Positions 24,745 through 32,956 of a DNA stretch of 64,000 nucleotides are shown in pieces. The position numbers and the translations under genes are program-made. Below the pieces are notes generated by a model. It did not search any database, was not told the DNA's origin, and was given only the letters and a program-made list of their open reading frames with translations. The first letter of the stretch is position 1; each line of letters opens with the position of its first letter. Origin of the DNA: Paenibacillus baekrokdamisoli (GTDB taxonomy: Bacteria > Bacillota > Bacilli > Paenibacillales > Paenibacillaceae); NCBI RefSeq assembly GCF_003945345.1, contig NZ_AP019308.1:7063001-7127000 (forward strand), in the 5' to 3' direction.

Positions 24745-26373
24745 AGCCTGTTCAAAAAGTATCATCTAAGTCTGAAGTTGACCGGCATAACCAACCAACA
24801 AGGGATCCGTAATTGGAAATGAAAGGGCTCGAGTTTGTGAGGGGGTCATGCTTAGAAAAATCCGCTTTTCGGAGCCGGATTTGGACAAACGTATCCCTTG
24901 GGTGGTGATTTTCTTTTTTTGAAGTTGTGGTAGGAATCGTTTTAACCTGCCAGAGGCAGCGACAATTGCTCCACTTGAATCTCTTGCAGCTTTTTGATGG
25001 TTGACACATGATTCGGAGGCAGAATCGTCTGCCGAATATGTGCAATTATTCGCTCAATTAATCGAAATGTATCTCGCAGAATGAACCATTTCTCGACGCG
25101 TTCGGTTGTACGGACCGGCACTTTCTTGTGCTTCATGATGGAAGTCAGTTGATTGGACTCTTGCGCAAAAGCCAGTTCCACCTGCTTACGGAAATTTAGC
25201 ATGTGCTCTTGCAGGACGCTTCCTTGCGGTACAGGGCCGTAGAAAAACGGGTTTTCCGTGAAGGAATAGCCAAACTGCTTCTCGCAAAGACCTTGCAGCG
25301 GACAGGCGGCGCATCTCTCATCGTCTCCGCGAAACCAAGCGGTGTGTGTATCCTTATCGAATTCATCGAACACAAGGGCGTGACCTTGCTTCCATTCCGG
25401 GTTTCCTTCGGGGGAGCAGTGTTCAGGAATGACGGTGTTTTTCTTGATTTCTGTCACGACCGCCACATCGTGCTTCAGGAGCGCTTCCTTCTGATCGTCG
25501 GCGTCAAAATAACCCAAATCGGCCACCAGGTAGTCGACCTTCAGTCCTTCGATCTTCTTCATCATTTCAATGAGCGGCAACATCACTTTGACGTCCGCTG
25601 TATCATTGGGTAGGATGATCGAGAACAAAACGATCGGACCTTTCGGACTGGGACAGACGATGGAGTGTTTGCGGTAGCCGATGAAAAACTTGTTCTGGTT
25701 CGCCTTCGTCCGTTGCACACCGCAGATGGCATCCGGATCGGAGTAGGTCTTCTCACAAGAGCACTTGTGCTGATTTGGGCAAGAGCAGCGCTTGTGCCTG
25801 TATCCGTTGACGTTGGCCCAGATCGGTCTGGAATCGATGCCCGTAAGCGTCGGCAGTAGAAAGTCCTTTAGTTTCAATGCCTGAGCAATGAGGTCGAAAA
25901 GAATGGCATAAAACAATTCGGAACTAACCTTGGTTCGGAAGGTGCTCAGACTGCTGTGTACTGGCACCTTTTCGATAATAGGGACACCGATAAAGTTGCG
26001 CCATGCTTGATTTTTTGGTTCTTTTAATTGCCTTACCAGTTCTCGAAAAGAGGAAATCTCAGGACGTGTAAAGTACAGATAATGCATCCAAAAACAGATT
26101 CTTGAATCAATTGGAGGACGCCCGCCATCCTTGTACAGCGGAGCGATCTTTTCAAGCACGATGGTGTCATCCACATGATCGATGTAATCGATGAGTTCCG
26201 CATCAAATCCGAGTGTGTTATAGTAGTGGTAGGGCAGCAGTTCAAGCTGTAAGTCCATGAAAATGCACCTCGCAGATAGGTAATTTTGGTTGTAGGGATA
26301 CCTCCATTTTACCATTCTTCGATTCGGTGCATTTTTGTTTTTTGTTCAATTTTATGAGCTTTTTGAACAGGCT
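24745..26373 (-). mobile_element. Insertion sequence, 1629 bp, complete (IS1182-like DDE element)
   Basis: The ends are perfect 15-bp inverted repeats (AGCCTGTTCAAAAAG at 24745-24759 and its complement at 26359-26373). The direct repeat CTATAAG flanks both sides (24738-24744 and 26374-26380); because the repeat edge shares bases with the terminal repeat, the true duplication could be 5-7 bp. It carries one transposase gene. Intact ends and frame suggest a fairly recent insertion. Confidence 0.93.
24942..26258 (-). CDS. DDE transposase, IS1182/IS5-like
   Basis: A 438-residue transposase starting at the ATG at 26258 (GAGGTG upstream); a longer frame to 26315 begins within the IS end. The N-terminal helical region contains DGGRPPIDSRICFWMHYLY, followed by the catalytic Asp in LTGIDSRP, a Cys-rich insert (CSCPNQHKCSC), the second Asp in VADLGYFD, and a Cys cluster (CAACPLQGLC). 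The pattern fits IS1182-family elements. It cuts and pastes the element that splits the surface-domain pseudogene. Confidence 0.88.
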   Translation of the reverse strand: MDLQLELLPYHYYNTLGFDAELIDYIDHVDDTIVLEKIAPLYKDGGRPPIDSRICFWMHYLYFTRPEISSFRELVRQLKEPKNQAWRNFIGVPIIEKVPVHSSLSTFRTKVSSELFYAILFDLIAQALKLKDFLLPTLTGIDSRPIWANVNGYRHKRCSCPNQHKCSCEKTYSDPDAICGVQRTKANQNKFFIGYRKHSIVCPSPKGPIVLFSIILPNDTADVKVMLPLIEMMKKIEGLKVDYLVADLGYFDADDQKEALLKHDVAVVTEIKKNTVIPEHCSPEGNPEWKQGHALVFDEFDKDTHTAWFRGDDERCAACPLQGLCEKQFGYSFTENPFFYGPVPQGSVLQEHMLNFRKQVELAFAQESNQLTSIMKHKKVPVRTTERVEKWFILRDTFRLIERIIAHIRQTILPPNHVSTIKKLQEIQVEQLSLPLAG

Positions 26374-26730
26374 CTATAAGTATCAAACTTTGGAATACGT
26401 CTAATGTTTCCAAATCTCAAATTTACTGGACACCTACGGATAAGCCTGATTTCTCCGAAGACAAATCAATGGTAATCCAGATCGATAAAAATATGACTGA
26501 TTTAGCCGTTTTACCTTCGCTAAGTGCAATCGAGCGGATTGGGCAGGTACGCTAAAGCAGCTGCGACTTGACAGTATTACTGGGGATAATCTTAAAGCGA
26601 ACTCGAAGGTGTACCTATAGGTATTTGACGTTGCTTCTGTACTTGGGACACCTGGAAATGGGGACTCCGTGAAATTGATTCTGCTGGCTGGCAGCGCAAG
26701 GAACGCCAAACCGGTAACAAGGCCTCTGTG
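26374..26730 (+). pseudogene. Surface-domain pseudogene, right piece
   Basis: The first part continues the domain in frame (WNTSNVSKSQIYWTPTDKPD, then SEDKSMVIQIDKNMTDL), matching KIYWTTTDDKTYDESKA and IEIGTKMSDF of the NPKTG protein. A frameshift near 26500 is followed in another frame by WAGTLKQLRLDSITG and, after a stop, FDVASVLGTPG. The gene was therefore already decaying by frameshift and stop codons as well as by the IS insertion. 26731-26841 holds only the leader of the next gene. Confidence 0.8.
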
Positions 26731-26841
26731 AGTATTCAGGCAGTGAGGTTTTTTCTTGTTTGCCAGACCATCCAATCTGGAGCCGGGCTGCCAAAGAGAT
26801 TGACTTCTCCTTTGCTGACATTGTATAGGAGGAAACCGAAA

Positions 26842-28134
26842 ATGAAAACTGTTCTACGGGATGTCAAAACGGCAAGCCAGATGATGCGCCGTTATTATCG
26901 CGCCGTCAAAGAAACAATGCGTGCCATGGCCGGGTACTTGCCGAGCATGAAAAGCTGGGAGACCAGGAAGATGCTCGCGAGGCACATCTGGCTCGACGCG
27001 ATGCATGCGGATATGCTAAGGTCCCGCACATTGGATTTAAGGTATCCACGCGTTGACGTGGATGAAGATTCGGATGCCCATCTCATCAAACTGCTTCATC
27101 AGCTTCCAAATGCCGCTACCGACGAACAATTTGTAGCCGGTATTTATCGAGTGATCAAACCCGCGCTGCTCGCTGCTTTTAAAACTTATATGCATAACAG
27201 CGATCCATTGGATGACGCCCCCAGCCATCTCTATTTGCAGCGGATCATAAACGAGCTGGAGCAACAACAGACTGATTTTGAAACGATTCGCACCTCGACC
27301 GGCAAAGCTTTTGCGGACACTCGTTGGGAGACGTTCCTCCACTCCGTCCTGGCCGCTAGCGGAGGAATCGACGGATTGGACCTCGATCCGGGGGAGAAAT
27401 ACATTCCATTTCTCTCGCGCGCTCTCTATCAATTGCCCGAAGAGGGAGCCCGGGACGAGTCATGGGAGCCGGCTGTCATGCAAGTGCCCCCTAGACTCCC
27501 AGATAATTGGATCGAACATCGCATATGGGTTGCGATTGATCACGCTAATGAAGTGTGGGCTAGTGAAACGGCAGCGGCTTTGATTTGGGAGTATGACAAC
27601 AAGCCTTGGAATCTTTATTACGAAGCCGCCCGGTGTTATGACGAAATGCGGCACGCCATGATGGGGGAAGCGCGGCTAGCTTCCATGGGTTTGCAAATTG
27701 GCATCGATTATCCTATGGTTCCCGATCACTGGAGAACTTTTCGCCAAAGAGGCATAGGAGCTCTGTTACTTTTGCTTCATGGGCTTGAGCAGAGAGGACC
27801 GCTTCACAAGTCGAAGCTTAAGCAGGAATTGTTCGCGGTTCACGATTTTGATGGTGCGCAGGATTGCGACTATGACTGGGCAGATGAGTCAGGACATATC
27901 ACCTACGGGCTGTCATGGTTGAAATCCGTTTTTCCCGGCTGGCAGAAACTACAGATCATCGAGGAGACAAATAAGCTCTTAGCCGAATGGCGAGAATGGA
28001 TCGAACGGCACCACCACGAAGGAACGCATGGGTATGCAGTTTTCCTGAGCAGAATCGAAGCGAAAGCCAAGCTACTGAAAACTGAACAAAGCGACACCCA
28101 AGTGGTGTTTCAACCTACGGTAGTGACGAAGTAA
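26842..28134 (+). CDS. Ferritin-like fold protein (putative di-metal carboxylate protein)
   Basis: A 430-residue, mostly helical protein. A helix with WLDAMHADML (near residue 52) and a helix pair with EVWASETAAALIWE and YDEMRHAMMGEARL (about 235-280) show the E-x2-H and D-x2-H spacing of ferritin-like di-iron proteins, resembling DUF455-type members. A hydroxylase, oxidase or structural role is possible; the substrate is unknown. The ATG at 26842 follows AGGAGG by 9 bases; a longer upstream frame runs through pseudogene sequence and is rejected. It is followed 24 bases later by the first oxidoreductase gene, so it probably belongs to that operon. Confidence 0.65.
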   Translation: MKTVLRDVKTASQMMRRYYRAVKETMRAMAGYLPSMKSWETRKMLARHIWLDAMHADMLRSRTLDLRYPRVDVDEDSDAHLIKLLHQLPNAATDEQFVAGIYRVIKPALLAAFKTYMHNSDPLDDAPSHLYLQRIINELEQQQTDFETIRTSTGKAFADTRWETFLHSVLAASGGIDGLDLDPGEKYIPFLSRALYQLPEEGARDESWEPAVMQVPPRLPDNWIEHRIWVAIDHANEVWASETAAALIWEYDNKPWNLYYEAARCYDEMRHAMMGEARLASMGLQIGIDYPMVPDHWRTFRQRGIGALLLLLHGLEQRGPLHKSKLKQELFAVHDFDGAQDCDYDWADESGHITYGLSWLKSVFPGWQKLQIIEETNKLLAEWREWIERHHHEGTHGYAVFLSRIEAKAKLLKTEQSDTQVVFQPTVVTK

Positions 28135-28158
28135 ATCTATGATTAAGAGGAGAGCCAA

Positions 28159-29154
28159 ATGACACCTATTCGCTTTGTGGCAATCGGCTTGCGTATACAC
28201 GGGGAATATGCGATTGAGCAATTTTTAATGACAGAAGGAACCAAGCTCGTCGCGATTGCAGAAACCGAGCACCACTGGCGCGCTGTATCCGATCGTTTTC
28301 AAGTCCCTTTTTACGACGATTATTTGCATTTGCTGGATGAACAGGAATGTGACACCGTCATCGTTTGCCTGCCCAATTATCAAAAAGCCGACGCTATTAT
28401 CGAATGTTTGAAACGGGGTAAAAACGTCATTTCAGATAAACCGATAGCGGTTACGGAAGAAGACCTGCGTCGGATTGAAGACCAGGTTGCTGTCTCGCAA
28501 GGACAATTCTCGACTCTTCTGACCGAGCGGTTTAACCCTTTATATATGAAAGCGAAAGAACTCGTTGATGCAGGTAAAATCGGTCAAGTGGCAGGGTGCT
28601 TAATGATGCGCCCGCATGAAGCTACCATTCAGAGAGAGGAACCATGGATGTTTCTAAAGGAGAAGAACGGTGGCCTCATCGTCGATCTCATGATTCACGA
28701 TATCGATCTGGCCCGATGGATCTGTCAAGCAGATGTGGTAGAAGTGACGGCCCGGAAAATACAGACGAATTTTTTTGCCGATAAAGCGAACTATGTGGAT
28801 TTTGCCCAGGCGTTGTTCGTGCTGGAAAGAGACATTACGGTCCATATTGAAGCTGATTGGCTGACTCCTGCGAACACCTCTTGGGATTGCCGCATGCTCA
28901 TTGTCGGCTCGGACGGCACCATTGAAGTGTTGACTAAATCGGGCGAAGTCATTTACTGCACGCACAATGAAAACCATGATGTGGTCGCGGTTAACCCACC
29001 GGTACTCGACGAAGTCTGTCAGGATTTCATCCGCAGAATTCGGGGACAGCAGCATCAAATCTTGTCTGCGGATGAATGCATCAAGTCGGCCCGCGCCGTA
29101 TTGATGGCCCGCGAATCCAGCGAAACGAGACAAACCGTTAGATCGGAGGGATAA
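28159..29154 (+). CDS. Gfo/Idh/MocA family oxidoreductase (1)
   Basis: A 331-residue NAD(P)-dependent oxidoreductase. The nucleotide-binding segment is degenerate (VAIGLRIHG instead of GxGxxG), the catalytic lysine lies in ISDKPIAVTEED, and the C-terminal alpha/beta substrate domain contains LMIHDIDLARWI. It likely oxidises or reduces a sugar, inositol or amino-sugar hydroxyl. The ATG follows GAGGAGAG. It is the first of three tandem family members; the D in place of the usual E before KP is a mild deviation. Confidence 0.85.
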   Translation: MTPIRFVAIGLRIHGEYAIEQFLMTEGTKLVAIAETEHHWRAVSDRFQVPFYDDYLHLLDEQECDTVIVCLPNYQKADAIIECLKRGKNVISDKPIAVTEEDLRRIEDQVAVSQGQFSTLLTERFNPLYMKAKELVDAGKIGQVAGCLMMRPHEATIQREEPWMFLKEKNGGLIVDLMIHDIDLARWICQADVVEVTARKIQTNFFADKANYVDFAQALFVLERDITVHIEADWLTPANTSWDCRMLIVGSDGTIEVLTKSGEVIYCTHNENHDVVAVNPPVLDEVCQDFIRRIRGQQHQILSADECIKSARAVLMARESSETRQTVRSEG

Positions 29155-29158
29155 ACCG

Positions 29159-30181
29159 ATGTTAAGAGTAGGCATTGCCGGCATTGGCTGGGTGGCCGAG
29201 GAACATATTAACGCTTACCGAAACAACCCCCATATGCAGGTGGCAGCGATGTGCGGGACAAACATGCCAAGGCTGCAAGCGCGGGCGAAAAACCTCCGGT
29301 TGGACGACGCATCGCTTTACGACGATTTTTACAAAATGGTCGAAAATCCGGATATCGACATTATCTCGATATGCACGCCCCATCACTTGCATGAGGAACA
29401 GGCGATAGCGGCAGCCAAAGCAGGCAAACATATTTTGCTGGAAAAGCCCATTGCGCTATCCGAACAAGGTTTATTTAAAGTGAAGGAAGCGGTGCTCGCT
29501 TCCGGGGTCAAAAGCGTTACGGGTTTCGTACTGCGATGGAATCCGTATGTTCAAATGGTCGAAAGGCTCATGAACAACGATTTGATTGGCCGTCCATTTT
29601 TGGCCGAGGTGACTTATTATCAAGGACTTGGCGATTGGTACAGAGGATTTGATTGGATTCGCCGCAAAGAGTTCGGGGGAAGCGTGTTGCTTGCAGCAGG
29701 GTGTCATGCGGTCGATGTATTGTTGCTAGCAGTCGGAGCTTTGCCGACGGAAGTGAGCGCATATGCCGTCAAGACGGATTGTGGTCTCGAATACCCTTCC
29801 ACGGTCGCGGCTATCGTAAAATTCGATAACGGTGCGATAGGCCGGGTTACCTGCAGCTTAGACAGCAAAATCCCTTATGCCTTTCACCTCCATATGCTCG
29901 GTACGAAGGGGGCTTTGCGGGACAACCGGCTATACGCGGATCTCTTTCAAGGACAAACGGACGAAATTGTGATTCCTACGTTGCTCCCAGGAAGCGCAGA
30001 CGTTCATCATTTTCCGTTTCAGGGAGAGATCGATCATCTGGTAGACTGTATCTTGCACGACAAGGAATCGTTTGTCAGTATTCCTAAGGCTTGTACAAGT
30101 CATATGATTTGCCTGGCAGCCGACCGGTCTGTCGAATCGGGCCGGCCCGTAGGCATTGGTCTAGATGGTTTGCAGCAATGA
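29159..30181 (+). CDS. Gfo/Idh/MocA family oxidoreductase (2)
   Basis: A 340-residue family member with the Rossmann start GIAGIGWVAEEH, the catalytic EKP motif in LLEKPIALS, and the substrate-domain histidine stretch LLAAGCHAVDVLLLA. It starts 4 bases after the previous stop with GGAGGG upstream, so the three oxidoreductases are translationally linked. It differs clearly from its neighbours in sequence, arguing for different substrates or sequential steps rather than recent duplication. Confidence 0.9.
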   Translation: MLRVGIAGIGWVAEEHINAYRNNPHMQVAAMCGTNMPRLQARAKNLRLDDASLYDDFYKMVENPDIDIISICTPHHLHEEQAIAAAKAGKHILLEKPIALSEQGLFKVKEAVLASGVKSVTGFVLRWNPYVQMVERLMNNDLIGRPFLAEVTYYQGLGDWYRGFDWIRRKEFGGSVLLAAGCHAVDVLLLAVGALPTEVSAYAVKTDCGLEYPSTVAAIVKFDNGAIGRVTCSLDSKIPYAFHLHMLGTKGALRDNRLYADLFQGQTDEIVIPTLLPGSADVHHFPFQGEIDHLVDCILHDKESFVSIPKACTSHMICLAADRSVESGRPVGIGLDGLQQ

Positions 30182-30217
30182 CAAATAAACAATTTATCAG
30201 AATGGAGAGTGAACGGA

Positions 30218-31222
30218 TTGAATAAATTAAAAGTCGGTGTCGTCGGTCTTGGCGGAATAGGTACGATCTCTCTCAAATATTATTTGCAAAACCCGTTAGT
30301 TGAAGTGGCAGCAATTTGTGACGTGAGGGAGGAAAGGGTCAAGGAACTATGCGATACGATGAATATCGCAAAAGGGTATACCCATGTGGAGGACATGCTT
30401 CGGCTTTGCCCAGAGCTGGACATGGTTTCGATCCACAATGTCGATTCAGCCCACGTAAGCACGACATTGAGCGCATTGAACGCCGGGAAACACGTATTTG
30501 TCGAAAAACCGATGGGGCTGAACATCGACGAATGCCATCAGGTTGCCTCCCTTGCCCGCCATGCGGGCAAGAAGGTTGCCGTTGGACAAGTCGTAAGGTT
30601 CCGCAATTACGTGAAAACCGTCAAAGAGCTGATCAGTCTGGGAACGCTAGGTACCATTTACAATATTGAAATCGAATACATGACCGATCAGATGAGATTT
30701 CCCGGAATGTCGGATCGGGCAAAGCAGAGTTATTCACCCGGAGTCGTAACGCTCGGGGTGCACGCAATCGATACGGTTCGATGGCTGGTTGGCGAAATCG
30801 TGGAGGTTAAAGCCGTTTCGAACAAAGGCTTAAGCGATCCAGAATGCGGCTTCGATGATATGACTTTGGCTATTTTCCGCTTTGATAACGATTGCGTCGG
30901 AAGATTGTCCACTTGCTGGTCGAGCGTGGGTGAGAACGATCCTTACATGGGGTTGAGAGTATTCGGAAGCAAAGGGACGGTTATCGGCAATCGTCTCATG
31001 CTTCAAGGCGTTCGAGGGAGCATGACGCTTCCGGAAGTTACCGACAATATAGATATATTGAAGCAAGAGCTCGAATCCGTCGTAGATTCGATCATCCATG
31101 ATAAACCCTTGTTCTGCGATGCAGCAGATGGAGGAAATACGGCAATCGTCTGTTTGTCCATTTTGGATGCCGTTCGCACAAATACAAACGTAAGAGTTAA
31201 CAATATTATACGGCTTGCGTGA
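30218..31222 (+). CDS. Gfo/Idh/MocA family oxidoreductase (3)
   Basis: A 334-residue member with an intact GVVGLGGIG nucleotide-binding loop, FVEKPMGLN catalytic motif and the TLGVHAIDTVRWLVG substrate segment. The TTG at 30218 is 10 bases after GGAG and gives a family-typical N-terminus; the GTG at 30209 sits too close to the ribosome-binding site. It ends the oxidoreductase run. Confidence 0.88.
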   Translation: MNKLKVGVVGLGGIGTISLKYYLQNPLVEVAAICDVREERVKELCDTMNIAKGYTHVEDMLRLCPELDMVSIHNVDSAHVSTTLSALNAGKHVFVEKPMGLNIDECHQVASLARHAGKKVAVGQVVRFRNYVKTVKELISLGTLGTIYNIEIEYMTDQMRFPGMSDRAKQSYSPGVVTLGVHAIDTVRWLVGEIVEVKAVSNKGLSDPECGFDDMTLAIFRFDNDCVGRLSTCWSSVGENDPYMGLRVFGSKGTVIGNRLMLQGVRGSMTLPEVTDNIDILKQELESVVDSIIHDKPLFCDAADGGNTAIVCLSILDAVRTNTNVRVNNIIRLA

Positions 31223-31260
31223 TTGTATTGACTGGAAGGGAGTAGGCATTGAGATCGTAG

Positions 31261-31347
31261 TCTATAGTCGGTTTTTTCGACTAAGGCGTGGATGTTGAAG
31301 GTTGGACTACTTCTATAGTCGTTTTTTCCGACTGTGGCGGATGTTGA
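31261..31347. repeat. Two copies of a palindromic repeat
   Basis: tctatagtcg-(T-run)-cgact followed by ggatgttga occurs at 31261-31298 and again at 31312-31347. Each copy contains AGTCG and CGACT around a run of T, so each can form a short hairpin. They look like a dispersed REP-type palindrome. Confidence 0.7.
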
Positions 31348-31618
31348 TTTTGAGAAACTCGCAAGCCTTTGTTTGCGTAAGGAACGGCTATCTGTGGAAC
31401 AGGAACTGCAAATTACGATAGAACAATTATTGTCTGTGGGTCAATTAATTGACCAAGAGGTATTAGTCAGTCCAGTATTTGAACTATTGAAAAATTTCTC
31501 GGGTAATTTCTCGAAGTCGGTAACGCTGACCTTCCAGTTTGAAGCTGATCGCTTAACAAAGAATCAGATTGCATCATTGGTCGTAATGAGGCGTTACAAT
31601 CTCAGAAATGAACGATAA
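31334..31618 (+). pseudogene. Remnant of an S-layer-type surface protein
   Basis: A 94-codon frame begins inside a palindromic repeat with no ribosome-binding site. Its end (SPVFELLKNFSGNFSKSVTL, then TFQFEADRLTKNQIAS) resembles the stretch that precedes SLH domains in large Paenibacillus surface proteins. It stops early and the rest is missing. A matching SLH-like fragment lies at 32716-32889, beyond the AraC gene, suggesting one decayed gene. The family identification is from memory of the pattern and is tentative. Confidence 0.4.
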
Positions 31619-31642
31619 CACTTTTGAATAAAAATTAATTAA

Positions 31643-31680
31643 AAAGGGCGGATAGGCAATTACTTTCCGCCCTTTATTTC
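31643..31680. terminator. Bidirectional terminator upstream of the AraC gene's end
   Basis: AAAGGGCGGA and TCCGCCCTTT pair around a 13-nt loop, with T-rich flanks on both strands (TTTATTTC on plus, TTTTTAATTAATTTTT on minus). It serves the minus-strand AraC gene and would end any plus-strand transcript of the remnant. Confidence 0.75.
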
Positions 31681-31690
31681 ATTCGCTAAG

Positions 31691-32599
31691 CTAGACAGAA
31701 GCCTCCGACTTTCCTAAAATAACATTTTGTTGACGAAATTCAGAGGGACTGCATCCTTCAAGTTTTTTAAACAATTTACTGAAATATAATGAGTCAACAA
31801 CTCCCACTTCTTCGGAGATCTGGTTAATGCTCTTGCTTGTATCCTGCATGAGGAATTTGGCTTTCTGAATTCGAAGCATATTTGTATATTTTACGATTGT
31901 CGTTCCAGAGTATTTTTTGAATATTTGACACAAATATTCGTACGTGCGCTCCATGTATTCTTCGATTACCTCTTTGTCCAAATTCGCATGATATGTCTCA
32001 TCCAGCAATTCGACGAGTTTACGGTAAATGATGAAAGAGTCCGGAATATAGAGGGGATGCTGCTTGTTGGATAGCAGATTGTTCGCTATCATTTCGAGAA
32101 TTTGCGATAAGAGCAACGAACTGCGAAATCTGAAGTAGCCTTTGGGGTGGGACAAGGTTTGAATTAGTTTCTCGAATAGGGAGAGAAGCTCGAATTGTTT
32201 GATATTCTGACAGAACTGAGGAAGGATTATCTGATCCACTGCATTCGTATTATTTGTTCGCAAATCCTGAGGCTGAAGATGCTGCTCACTATCGTCGAAC
32301 TGCAGGGTCTTCTCACCTAACAAAGGATCAGCAGTAAATTGAACCCAGAAAAAGTTCGCATCACTGTGTGTTGTTTTCCAAGACTGATGTCGTTCCCACG
32401 GTTTCAAGATAAGGAAATCACCTGACTTAAGCTCCATCTTCCTGGACTCTACTTGAAGGTAGATCGGACCTGCAGCAACCATAATAATCTCGTAGTTGGG
32501 ATTGGAATGTTCCTTGTTCAAAAGGTGGTTGTTGCCTGCATGATTACGTGCCCACTTGACGTCTAATCTGGTCAGTCGAGACATTGCAAAAAAGGACAT
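31691..32599 (-). CDS. AraC family transcriptional regulator
   Basis: A 302-residue regulator: an N-terminal cupin-type sensor domain (ending near HSDANFFWVQF) that usually binds a sugar, and a C-terminal double helix-turn-helix (about residues 205-295; TNMLRIQKAKFLM and SINQISEEVGVVDSLYFSKLFKKLEG). The ATG at 32599 has GGAGGA upstream and is preferred to the longer frame. It is divergent from the esterase gene at 32957 that opens the glycan locus, so it is the best candidate local activator of that locus. Confidence 0.85.
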   Translation of the reverse strand: MSFFAMSRLTRLDVKWARNHAGNNHLLNKEHSNPNYEIIMVAAGPIYLQVESRKMELKSGDFLILKPWERHQSWKTTHSDANFFWVQFTADPLLGEKTLQFDDSEQHLQPQDLRTNNTNAVDQIILPQFCQNIKQFELLSLFEKLIQTLSHPKGYFRFRSSLLLSQILEMIANNLLSNKQHPLYIPDSFIIYRKLVELLDETYHANLDKEVIEEYMERTYEYLCQIFKKYSGTTIVKYTNMLRIQKAKFLMQDTSKSINQISEEVGVVDSLYFSKLFKKLEGCSPSEFRQQNVILGKSEASV

Positions 32600-32715
32600 A
32601 GATGCTTCCTCCAGTCTATTGGGAGTGTCGTCAGCCTTATGCATATTATTATAAAGCATTATCATGTGCAATAGAAGGGAGAAGTTGAAGGAAGGGTTAA
32701 GGTCAGCGTGCTTAC

Positions 32716-32889
32716 AGTACTACAGTTGGAGAAGATCTGAACGCAATCGTAATCTATGAGATTGCAGCTTATGGTGAACTCGTGACCGTTCCTAACGGTC
32801 AAAAGGCTTACTATGCCAACTCTGTGAAATGGGCAGTTGACAATGGTGAGACAGCCCAAATTATGGCTAAACTTCTACAGGGGATGGGT
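32716..32889 (+). pseudogene. SLH-domain fragment
   Basis: The frame reads EDLNAIVIYEIAAYGELV ... YYANSVKWAVDNGETAQIMAKLLQG. SVKWAVDNG and the A-Q-I-M-x-K-L-L ending are SLH (S-layer homology) hallmarks, but repeated parts and a start are missing. It is probably the 3' piece of the surface-protein gene whose upstream remnant lies at 31334-31618. The AraC leader and this fragment fill the gap from 32600 to 32956. Confidence 0.55.
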
Positions 32890-32956
32890 TATAAAACAGA
32901 AAACGATAATGGATTAATACTTATTAATCTTCATTTTAGAAGGGAAGCAGAGAAAG

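Noticed and set aside
26700..26770. Terminator-like ctctgtgag...gtgagg-TTTTTT before the ferritin-like gene
   Set aside because: The stem is only about four pairs with a large loop; the T-run alone is not convincing.
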